A stretch of DNA of 13,300 bases, taken from NCBI GenBank assembly GCA_964557575.1, contig CAZLBC010000117.1, positions 1-13,300 of the forward strand, in the 5' to 3' direction. Below are positions 1-6,969 of this stretch, piece by piece. Every line of letters begins with the position of its first letter. The first letter of the stretch is position 1. Position numbers and translations under genes: made by a program. A model generated the notes under the pieces. It was not told where the DNA came from and searched no databases. It worked only from the letters and a program-made list of their open reading frames with translations. The stretch is from CAZLBC01 sp964557575. GTDB taxonomy: Bacteria > Planctomycetota > Phycisphaerae > SM23-33.

Positions 1-58
1 TAATGTATCGGCAGAATAACCCAATGCTCTACAGTATTTTAAGCGAGCACCCCTTAAC
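1..58. other. Non-assigned left edge; possible end of an upstream or frameshifted gene
   Basis: The frame of the following large gene is already open from base 20, just after a TAA at 17-19, but has no ATG there. An ATG at base 3 in another frame runs for 31 codons to a TAG at 96-98 and overlaps the start of the large gene. No ribosome binding site or promoter is recognisable. The stretch may be the tail of an upstream gene or the site of a frameshift that cut off the N-terminus of the next protein. It cannot be resolved without the bases to the left. Confidence 0.3.
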
Positions 59-2488
59 TTGCACAGTGATGATGGCAAGATCGTTGAATCGACATTAGTG
101 TCAACTAACCCTGATCAGGTATGGGTCAAAAAAAGTGAAAAGAAGTATGTCCTAACCGGCTTGGCACCGAATGAAGAATTCTGGTGTGTTATAAAGGCAA
201 GGATCAAACATGAAGAACATGGTGGGGGAGTGGGAGGAGGAGAGCCACCGTGGCGATGGATGTCCGTTTCCGATGTCGATTATGACGGAGACACGAATAA
301 TGACAGCAATGCTAAACATCGGCCGCCGGGACACTCCATTGAAGAAGATCGCCGGGAATATCCAATTAATGATGATGATAAAACCATCGGGCTTATAGTC
401 CCAATGAATGACGACAATGATGTGTCATGGGAGCGTAGAGATAATAGTCCAAGTGGGTCGATGGACCGTGATAAAGATGAAGAGATACTTGATTTGGAAT
501 TGAAAATAAATGCAAAAAAAGCGGGAACAACTAAAGGGTGGGGACTATATCTCAGTGAATACGACGAAAATGGTAATGAAATCGATAGTGGTGATGAAAT
601 TCACGTTGCTGAGGGTGTGTTTTCTGCTGATCGGCGAATTGAACAATCTAACGGTTTTACCGGTGCCGACGACGAACATATTCAAAATTTTACGCCGGAT
701 AGTCCAAATGATGGTTATCGCGGGACCGATTGGTTGAGGTATCTTATTGTTGGAACAGATATTGATGTTGATTCGGATAATTCCGGAGAGATCTCTGATA
801 CTAATATTTGGCGTGGTCAGGATTATTTTGAGAACCATCCAGCTTCTGAAATTCCGTCTCAATATGATAAGTATAAATGGGGTATGATAGTTTTCGTTAA
901 TGATGATAGTGATGATGGAGATGCAGATCCTGATAATGGGTGGAATGGTACTGATTGGAGCGGGCCTGAAGCAAATATCGTGGTTACAGATGAAGATGAT
1001 TTGAAACCGTTAGTTCTCAGGTCACTTGATCTTGATGCAAGCGAACAAAGTGAAATTGATACTTTGTACGGGGGTGCGAATATTTCACTTACTCAAGCTG
1101 GGGGGGATGGTAAAAACCGTGTGTTTACGACTGGTTCCACTCCTCAAGTGTTGTTAAATAATTCTTCAAAGGATTCCGCGGATCAGTTGCCTGACGGCAC
1201 GCCAATTTGGGATATTTTAAAGGGATCTAAGGATCTGAACCTTCAAGTAGAGGGATTAGAATTGGGAGATGTTATTCTGGAGGTAAAATTGGTATTGGGT
1301 CAATTAGGTTATGGACCCGTGATTCATACGGATCGAGTGAAGATTAGCAATCTTAAGTTAAAAAAGATTCCACTGGGAGGAAGTGCAAATCTAAGCAAGG
1401 TTATTATTGGTAAGGTGTATGTACCCACGAAGTGGGGCGGTGTTTTGAAAGTATCTGGCACTGATGTCGAACTGTTCTACAATGACGGCTCCGATCTCGA
1501 CTGCGACACAGCCATCAAGATATTCAAGGGAGAGCTCGATGCGAATCGTGTAGCGCAGGGGAGCCCGTGTTCGTACACGGTACCAGAGAACAAGCACGGG
1601 TGGTACTATGCTAAGATTACGGCGGCATCGGCGACGGCAATTTCTTCTACGTTTATCCAGGATGGGGCCGCAAGCACAACTCCATGGAACGGCTGGTATT
1701 GGCCTTCCTTGGATACGGCAAATCCGAACCTGTACGACCAGACCGGTTCATATACGCCGCTGAAGGATTATGACACTGTCTACGGCACAAGTGAAAGAGC
1801 AGCGGAAGAGGCAAATTATTCAGGCGGTGATGCTTGGTGGGGCCATTGCTGGGGTTGGTCATTGGCGGCAATTGCCAAGACGCAACCTGCCGCGACCACA
1901 AAGAACGGTGTCAGTTTCAATCAAGATGAAATGGAAGGTCTATATTCTGAACTCGCCGAAGGGGCTACCATGGGTTGGGCATGGCGAGTAGGCTCACCAA
2001 GCTCGGAGATTCCTGCTGGGCCACCCACGGCTGCTACCGGCGAGGCTGTCGATGGATGGCCAGACGATGTACACAAGGGTTTCAGAAAGTACATCCGTCA
2101 GCGGAATAAGGCAATGAACGGTGATCTCCGTGATGCCACTGGCGGAGACTCCGATGAGGTCTGGAATCATGATGTCTACGATTATGAGAGTACGATGCAA
2201 GAAGCCCCCGGCGGGAACGAGAAAATCATTGAGGTGACTACAGGCATTACGTCAAACACTGACACCCCGGCGATGCCGCCAGACACGGGCAAAAGAGAAG
2301 ACACCTACGTTTATGTTCTCGAATACAAAAACGATGGGACTATCGACGGGACAAGTGCCGATCAGAACTGGAAAAGTTGCACAGGTTTCGCTCCCAGTTG
2401 CTTGGGGACAGTGAAGGCTCATGAGTTAAACTGGCAGGGTAGTCATTGTGGAATTACGAAAGCAAATGTAGATGGGCTATACCCATAA
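59..2488 (+). CDS. Large Asp-rich repeat protein with C-terminal transglutaminase/papain-like domain (5' end uncertain)
   Basis: Frame of about 809 codons; the function is not known for certain. The only early start is a TTG at 59 with no Shine-Dalgarno and no signal peptide, so the true protein probably begins further left. Two similar acidic units follow each other: DVDYDGDTNND at about residue 73 with GLIVPMNDDND at 111, then DIDVDSDNSG at about 233 with GMIVFVNDDSDD at 275. Acidic units of this kind occur in large proteins of Planctomycetota and may bind Ca2+. After a beta-rich middle (about 310-540) comes WWGHCWGWSLAA with Cys597, then a C-terminal HELNW (His788) and GSHCG (His796). This Cys/His arrangement resembles the transglutaminase-elicitor/papain-like superfamily. 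Expected role: a surface or secreted cysteine enzyme or crosslinker. The domain call is by motif only. The gene is clearly AT-richer than the right half of the window. Confidence 0.6.
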   Translation: MHSDDGKIVESTLVSTNPDQVWVKKSEKKYVLTGLAPNEEFWCVIKARIKHEEHGGGVGGGEPPWRWMSVSDVDYDGDTNNDSNAKHRPPGHSIEEDRREYPINDDDKTIGLIVPMNDDNDVSWERRDNSPSGSMDRDKDEEILDLELKINAKKAGTTKGWGLYLSEYDENGNEIDSGDEIHVAEGVFSADRRIEQSNGFTGADDEHIQNFTPDSPNDGYRGTDWLRYLIVGTDIDVDSDNSGEISDTNIWRGQDYFENHPASEIPSQYDKYKWGMIVFVNDDSDDGDADPDNGWNGTDWSGPEANIVVTDEDDLKPLVLRSLDLDASEQSEIDTLYGGANISLTQAGGDGKNRVFTTGSTPQVLLNNSSKDSADQLPDGTPIWDILKGSKDLNLQVEGLELGDVILEVKLVLGQLGYGPVIHTDRVKISNLKLKKIPLGGSANLSKVIIGKVYVPTKWGGVLKVSGTDVELFYNDGSDLDCDTAIKIFKGELDANRVAQGSPCSYTVPENKHGWYYAKITAASATAISSTFIQDGAASTTPWNGWYWPSLDTANPNLYDQTGSYTPLKDYDTVYGTSERAAEEANYSGGDAWWGHCWGWSLAAIAKTQPAATTKNGVSFNQDEMEGLYSELAEGATMGWAWRVGSPSSEIPAGPPTAATGEAVDGWPDDVHKGFRKYIRQRNKAMNGDLRDATGGDSDEVWNHDVYDYESTMQEAPGGNEKIIEVTTGITSNTDTPAMPPDTGKREDTYVYVLEYKNDGTIDGTSADQNWKSCTGFAPSCLGTVKAHELNWQGSHCGITKANVDGLYP

Positions 2489-2503
2489 CCGAAGGTTTTT
2501 ACT

Positions 2504-3289
2504 ATGAGACTGAGACCAGAAATATATGCAATTTGCATGGCCTTAGCATTGTGGCTTTGTAGTATGCACGCCCATGGGCAAGCAGAGCCGATAAACGATT
2601 TCGCCCCAGCTTGGACGGGTGGCAAGACGTGGAAGGTTGAGGTCGAGACAGACACGGAACCCAAGGCGACACCTCGACAAAAAAGAGTTATATTTACGCC
2701 CCGAAAGGTAAAAATTGTCTATAAGTTTAAAGTCGAGGGGATCAAAGAAACAAATACAGAAACTTATTTCATAATTAGCATCAAGTGCGTTGCCGTGGAG
2801 GGGGAACAAGTGTCTCCTGATATATTCCACAAAATATTTGTCCGATGCGAAGATTACACTTTAAAATCTGTCCAACGGTTGAGATTGTCGCATCAGGATG
2901 AACTGGTCGAAGCCTCCAGAAGTTTTCCTCGCGGGCCGGTGCATGCAACCGACTGGGTTGGCTCTTTGCCTATGGATTTCCCAAGCTTTAGTGAAAAGCA
3001 GCGAGATTTTACTCCTAAAAAGCGGACTGCCAAGAGGGGGCAAGTTCAGTTTCGAAACTCGGATCAATTGCATCAAACGTGCAGAGTTCTCGAACGAACA
3101 ATACACGGTAAAGAAAGAAGAGTCCTGCACATCGTCCTCCAGAAAAAGAGTGAAGAAGGTAATGTCGAAAAGCAAACAACACAAACCTGGATTAAGGGAA
3201 TGCCATGGTGGATTGAAGCAGTATATAAACGTAACGGCCGAAAATTGTATTCTGCCAAGCTTATTGAGATTGACGGGTCAGAAATTTAA
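2504..3289 (+). CDS. Secreted hypothetical protein, 261 aa
   Basis: I do not recognise a family. The N-terminus has an Arg-containing start, a hydrophobic segment (about residues 8-19) and a likely signal peptidase I site after HAHGQA (about 27), so export is expected. The mature part is basic and predicted beta-rich, with alternating hydrophobic stretches such as KIVYKFKVEG and YFIISIKCVAVEG. The C-terminal TWIKGMPWWIEAVYKRNG looks like the conserved strand-turn-strand end of a small beta-barrel or sandwich. It starts 15 bases after the stop of the transglutaminase-like gene, with a weak GAAGG before ATG, so the two are probably cotranscribed and may act together at the envelope. Its base composition matches the left gene, suggesting the pair was inherited together. 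Confidence 0.6.
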   Translation: MRLRPEIYAICMALALWLCSMHAHGQAEPINDFAPAWTGGKTWKVEVETDTEPKATPRQKRVIFTPRKVKIVYKFKVEGIKETNTETYFIISIKCVAVEGEQVSPDIFHKIFVRCEDYTLKSVQRLRLSHQDELVEASRSFPRGPVHATDWVGSLPMDFPSFSEKQRDFTPKKRTAKRGQVQFRNSDQLHQTCRVLERTIHGKERRVLHIVLQKKSEEGNVEKQTTQTWIKGMPWWIEAVYKRNGRKLYSAKLIEIDGSEI

Positions 3290-3299
3290 CCTGTAGATC

Positions 3300-3324
3300 G
3301 CAACTGTCTGCTCTCGCAAGTTGC
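3300..3324. repeat. Short inverted repeat between genes (possible hairpin)
   Basis: Arms GCAACT (3300-3305) and AGTTGC (3319-3324) form a perfect 6-bp inverted repeat with a 13-base loop, ten bases after the stop of the 261-aa gene. There is no T-run behind it, so a rho-independent terminator is not well supported. It could also be a chance repeat. Confidence 0.25.
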
Positions 3325-3361
3325 AAAGCCAAATTCAGGGACAAGCATAGGGCGTTAAATT

Positions 3362-5581
3362 ATGGCTTATTCTCTTTCACAATACAAAATGGAATTATTA
3401 ACGATGCTTTCAAAGTTATCTTGCCCGTTCATAAGCGTAGTGCTGATATTGTTTGCCTGCTCCCCCACCCTCGCGGATAAGGATTATCCGAAAATAAGGG
3501 AATTGCACCCCAAGATAAAGGCACAATATGAAGAAGGCATCAAGCTGATGGAGAAGAGAATTGCCGCGGTCAGGCAAGAATTACAGAAAACCACGGACAA
3601 TGACAAGCGAAAACAGCTTCACAAAGCCATAGAAGTATTTAAGGCCGATAAGAAAAAAATTGAAAAAAATTATCGCTTGATTCGGGAAGACTGGCGGGAA
3701 AAGCGGTTGGCCACGTGGGAAATGAAGCAAGACGCCTTCACCTTTGGCGGGTCCGCGGTCGGTCACGGCATATCGAGGGCCTTGTACGAGGCATTTTACC
3801 GTGATTACAAAAAAGAGGCGCTGGTAAATTTCAATTACCACGTCTGGTCGGACGCGTGCGGGATGCAGGAACTTGTCTCCGGTTTTATCGAGGGGGTCGT
3901 TGTCCGTGACGACCTCACCGACAGCCAAAAGAAGATTCTTGCCCAAGGGTACCCGGACGACAAGAGACAACCAGCCGTCATAGATCTGGGCCGCATGGGG
4001 CTGGTGATTATTACCAACGAGGCCAACCCCGTGCCGCGTCTGACCGTGCAACAGGTGGAGGATATATACCGCCGAAAGATAAAACAGTGGTCGGATATCG
4101 GCATTCCCGGCGGCACAATCACCAGGATCGGGTCGAAGTATCCGAAGATGAGCGCGTCCATGTTTTACGCCATGATACTGGGCAGGGAGCGTGTCAAGCC
4201 GAAACACGAGCCGTGGATGGACGAGGTAAAGAATGCCTCCTTTGAGCACACCAGGGGTAAAATCACAAAGGAGGAGTTCGAGCGGATAAAAGACAAACAC
4301 CGCGATAAATACGAGAAGGCCAGGATGCCGTACATCATGTTTAATGCCGACGACAAGGTCCGCCGCGCAGTGGCGAAAGACAAGACAGCCATCGGCCACT
4401 GCCTGCATCCTGTCGGTTCCTCGCTTCCCGACGGTGTCCGCATGGTCCCCATTGTCACGGAAAAGGGCACAAAGGCCGTGCCGCCCACGGACGAAAACAT
4501 CCTGTTCGAGGAGTACCCGCTGCAAACGAGACTTCGATGGGTCATACCTCCCGAGCCGACGAGGGTATGCCGGGATTACATCGCATTCTGCACGTCCGCG
4601 GCGGCCGCCGCGATCATTGAGGACCACTATATCTTTCCTGCACGCAGAAAGGTGCGGCTGATGATGGAACGGCGCCGTGCCGCGGCGAAGGCCGGAGAGG
4701 GCCCGCTGGTATCGATTGCCGGTCCGCGGGATGTGAAGGAGGTATTCGACGCCCTGTCGAGCGAGTACGTAACATCCGTGGCGGTGATGCGGGGACGGTA
4801 TCTCCCGTCCCCCGATATCAGTGCCATAGGCAGGTTTTTACAGAAAAAGGCCGCGTTGCTGGTCGTTGAGGGTGCCCCGGATCAACGGGCCCTGGACGTG
4901 CACGGTGACGCCTTTCGGCGCCTCTGGACCGACAGCGCCGCTCCCGATGCCTCGTCCGGCCGGAAAAGCATCCCTCTCGGCGGCGCGCCGCTGGTATTGA
5001 CGGGGCGGGCGGTGGCAATCGTTGTCAATAGCGCCGCCGGCCGGCGGGAGATTACGCTCGACAGGCTGAGAAAGCTGTTCAGCGGCGTCGCACAAGATGC
5101 GGAACGGGCCGTGCTGTACGGCCTTCCGCCCTCGGCCGCCGAGACGAAGGTGTTGCGGGAGTGTATCGGCCAACCGAAGGTCCCGGTCAGGGCCAAACGG
5201 GATACCGCCGCCGTCATCGCCGCCGTTTCGGCTGATCGCCGGGGGCTTGGGTACGTCAGCGCCGCGGCGCTGCCGGCCGACCCTTCGGCGGCGGGCGTCA
5301 CGGTACTCGCCGTCCGTTCCGGCGGAAAGGCGGTGCGCCCCTCCGCGGCGAACATCCGCGGGGGCGAGTATCCCTTCGCCGAGCGGCTGTTCGTCTACGT
5401 GCACCCGGAGGCGCGTGAAGCGGCGCGGGATTTTTACACATTCCTGGCCACCGGCGGTCGTGCGGCGGACACGTGTTATATCGACGCATCGCGTCATGTC
5501 TCCGCGGTGTACCGGTCCGGCGGCCTGTTGCCCGGCGCGGCTTCTGTGGGGGATGCTGAGAAAGCGGAGACGGAAGATTGA
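3362..5581 (+). CDS. Exported tandem PstS-like solute-binding protein with N-terminal coiled coil
   Basis: 739 aa, about twice the size of a usual PstS. The N-terminus has a hydrophobic export signal ending near TLA|DKD (about residue 39); LFAC just before is a poor lipobox. Residues 40-120 are Lys/Glu-rich and probably a coiled coil. Domain 1 (about 128-425) follows the PstS/PBP-like-2 pattern: FGGSAVGH, then GRMGLVIITNEANPVPRLT (about 210) with a VEDIYRRKIKQW segment, and near the end FEEYPLQTRLR and a membrane-distal helix. Domain 2 (about 448-715) repeats it in diverged form: TGRAVAIVVNS (about 547), LDRLRKLFSG, GGEYPFAERLFVYV. The ligand is unknown; phosphate is only one possibility because the Ser/Thr-Gly phosphate loop is not obvious. 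No ABC permease lies nearby, so it may sense or scavenge rather than feed a local transporter. AGGG at 3349-3352 precedes the chosen ATG. G+C rises strongly from 5' to 3'. Confidence 0.75.
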   Translation: MAYSLSQYKMELLTMLSKLSCPFISVVLILFACSPTLADKDYPKIRELHPKIKAQYEEGIKLMEKRIAAVRQELQKTTDNDKRKQLHKAIEVFKADKKKIEKNYRLIREDWREKRLATWEMKQDAFTFGGSAVGHGISRALYEAFYRDYKKEALVNFNYHVWSDACGMQELVSGFIEGVVVRDDLTDSQKKILAQGYPDDKRQPAVIDLGRMGLVIITNEANPVPRLTVQQVEDIYRRKIKQWSDIGIPGGTITRIGSKYPKMSASMFYAMILGRERVKPKHEPWMDEVKNASFEHTRGKITKEEFERIKDKHRDKYEKARMPYIMFNADDKVRRAVAKDKTAIGHCLHPVGSSLPDGVRMVPIVTEKGTKAVPPTDENILFEEYPLQTRLRWVIPPEPTRVCRDYIAFCTSAAAAAIIEDHYIFPARRKVRLMMERRRAAAKAGEGPLVSIAGPRDVKEVFDALSSEYVTSVAVMRGRYLPSPDISAIGRFLQKKAALLVVEGAPDQRALDVHGDAFRRLWTDSAAPDASSGRKSIPLGGAPLVLTGRAVAIVVNSAAGRREITLDRLRKLFSGVAQDAERAVLYGLPPSAAETKVLRECIGQPKVPVRAKRDTAAVIAAVSADRRGLGYVSAAALPADPSAAGVTVLAVRSGGKAVRPSAANIRGGEYPFAERLFVYVHPEAREAARDFYTFLATGGRAADTCYIDASRHVSAVYRSGGLLPGAASVGDAEKAETED

Positions 5582-5598
5582 TCGCGATAGCACCCGCG

Positions 5599-5618
5599 AG
5601 CGGGGGGTGACGCCCGCT
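5599..5618. terminator. GC hairpin between convergent genes
   Basis: AGCGGG (5599-5604) pairs with CCCGCT (5613-5618) around an 8-base loop, in the 35-base gap between two converging genes and just overlapping the stop of the regulator. The position fits a bidirectional terminator, but the stem is short and has no T-run. Confidence 0.3.
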
Positions 5619-6768
5619 ACAGCCGCGACTCGCCGCGGTAGTCGCTGGGGGATTGCCCGGTTTCCCGCTTGAAGACCACGCTGAGGTGGGATGCCGTCTT
5701 GTAGCCGGTCAGTTCCGCGATCCGGGCGAGCGGGTAATCCGTCCCGGTCAGGAGGTGCTTAACGCGGCCGATCCGGACCCGGACGATCTCCTGTTTCGGC
5801 GAGCGCCCGAGCTTATGCTCGAAGTGCCGCTCGAGGGTGGCGCGGGATACCAGCAGGTCGTCGAGGAGTTCGTCGACCGTGATACCGTCGCAGGCGTGGC
5901 AGCGTATCAGGCTCAGGGCCCTGGTCACCGTGGGGTCGTCGATGGCCGAGACGTCGGTCGACTGCCGCGGGACCACGCCCGCCGGCGTGATCCATCGCGA
6001 CGCGGCGGTGCAGCCCGGGTCACGCATCATGCGGTCGAGCAGGGCGGCGGCCTGGTAGCCGGTCTGCTCGATGTTCAGGTCGATGCTCGAGAGCGGGGGA
6101 GAGGTCAGCAGGTCCATGACCTCGTCGTTGTCCACGCCGAGGACGGCGACCTGCTCGGGGACCGGGATGCCCGCCGAGCGGCAGGCATCGATGACCCGCA
6201 TCCCGCACACGTCGTTGGCGGCCAGGACGGCGGCCGGCTTGGGGAGCGATCCGAGCCAGTCGGCCAGGTGGGTCCGAAGCTCATCCCACTCCATCCGGCC
6301 CTGGTCGCCGCGCATCGAAAAGCAGAGGGGCTTCGTTCCGAGTTTGTCGAGGTAGTCGATGTAGGCGCTTCGCCGCCATTGGACCCACGGTTCCTCCTCG
6401 ATCGTGCAAAACGCGAAGTGCCGGAACTGGCGCTGCTGGAAGTGCTCGACCGCGAGGCGGGCGACCTCGCCGTCGTCGGGGTAGAGGAGGGGAAAGTCCC
6501 GGTCCCACACCTTGTTGTTCGTCTCCACCGCCGGGAGCCCGGTGCTCTTTATCGCGTCAACCATCTGCTGGTGGTAGCCGCGGAAGATGATCCCGTCCCC
6601 CGACCAGTCCTTCAGCCATTTCGGCTGCCGGTCGACGAGGCCGCGCTCCTCGACGAAGAGGGCCCACCGCCCGTGCGTCATGGCGTACCGCCCGATCCCG
6701 TTGAGCAGGAAGCGGCCGTAGGCCTTTGAGGTCTCGATCAGGAGCAGGACGTGCTTGATCCGGGTCAT
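5617..6768 (-). CDS. XylR-type AraC family transcriptional regulator
   Basis: 383 aa. Residues 1 to about 270 are a LacI/periplasmic-binding-like ligand domain of the PBP1_XylR type: HVLLLIETSKAYGR at the start, RGLVDRQPKWLKDWSGDGII at about 43-62, AAVLAANDVCG, VAVLGVDNDE and LSSIDLN. There is no N-terminal LacI helix-turn-helix. The last 100 residues are a double AraC helix-turn-helix: ITVDELLDDLLVSRATLERHF and LARIAELTGYKTASHLSVVFKRETG, ending in SPSDYR. Family members bind a sugar and activate catabolic genes; the ligand here is unknown, although the polysaccharide lyase in the window makes a sugar plausible. ATG at 6768 has AAGGGG seven bases upstream. It lies downstream of the cyclase gene on the same strand but behind a 201-base AT-rich gap, so it probably has its own promoter. 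Confidence 0.93.
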   Translation of the reverse strand: MTRIKHVLLLIETSKAYGRFLLNGIGRYAMTHGRWALFVEERGLVDRQPKWLKDWSGDGIIFRGYHQQMVDAIKSTGLPAVETNNKVWDRDFPLLYPDDGEVARLAVEHFQQRQFRHFAFCTIEEEPWVQWRRSAYIDYLDKLGTKPLCFSMRGDQGRMEWDELRTHLADWLGSLPKPAAVLAANDVCGMRVIDACRSAGIPVPEQVAVLGVDNDEVMDLLTSPPLSSIDLNIEQTGYQAAALLDRMMRDPGCTAASRWITPAGVVPRQSTDVSAIDDPTVTRALSLIRCHACDGITVDELLDDLLVSRATLERHFEHKLGRSPKQEIVRVRIGRVKHLLTGTDYPLARIAELTGYKTASHLSVVFKRETGQSPSDYRGESRL

Positions 6769-6775
6769 TGCAGAA

Positions 6776-6781
6776 CCCCTT
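6776..6781 (-). promoter_or_regulatory. Ribosome binding site of the XylR-type regulator
   Basis: On the minus strand AAGGGG stands seven bases before the ATG at 6768. It supports this start over later in-frame candidates. Confidence 0.6.
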
Positions 6782-6816
6782 GTATGCCGGTCGGTATGAA
6801 TATATTCGACATGATA

Positions 6817-6844
6817 ATTATGGTACGGATTTTTCTGTATACAA
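6817..6844 (-). promoter_or_regulatory. Weak promoter candidate in the AT-rich leader of the regulator
   Basis: On the minus strand TTGTAT (6844-6839) and CATAAT (6822-6817) stand 16 bases apart, about 48 bases before the regulator ATG. The -35 matches only three of six consensus bases. The whole gap 6769-6969 is AT-rich inside GC-rich DNA and holds small palindromes: GAATATATTC (6798-6807), ATAATTAT (6814-6821), TGTATACA (6836-6843) and ATGAA-TG-TTCAT (6853-6864). A T-rich run on the minus strand at about 6908-6932 follows the cyclase gene and could end its transcript, but no good stem precedes it. Confidence 0.3.
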
Positions 6845-6969
6845 GTTTATTTATGAATGTTCATGCAAAACCTATATATACCAAAATCGAACTGAAAAGG
6901 GAATATGATAAAAACAGAAAAAAACAAAACGTGCTACGGGGCGTGATATCTTACTCGGCCTTCCCGCCG

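Noticed and set aside
1..3361. Mobile genetic element as the source of the AT-richer block
   Set aside because: No transposase, integrase, terminal repeats or tRNA attachment site is visible; base composition alone is not enough to call an element.
3581..4627. Minus-strand open frame of 348 codons opposite the solute-binding gene
   Set aside because: No motif, no plausible start site, and fully covered by the plus-strand gene with PstS-like pattern.
5837..6355. Possible LacI-type regulator because of the ligand-binding domain
   Set aside because: There is no N-terminal LacI helix-turn-helix; the DNA-binding part is the C-terminal AraC double helix-turn-helix.
5653..6729. Plus-strand open frame of 358 codons opposite the XylR-type regulator
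   Set aside because: The minus strand encodes an unmistakable PBP1_XylR-AraC protein; the antisense product is Val/Asp/Arg-rich with no domain.
6908..6932. Rho-independent terminator after the cyclase gene
   Set aside because: The minus strand has a T-rich run, but I could not find a stable stem directly before it, so it is only mentioned within the leader entry.
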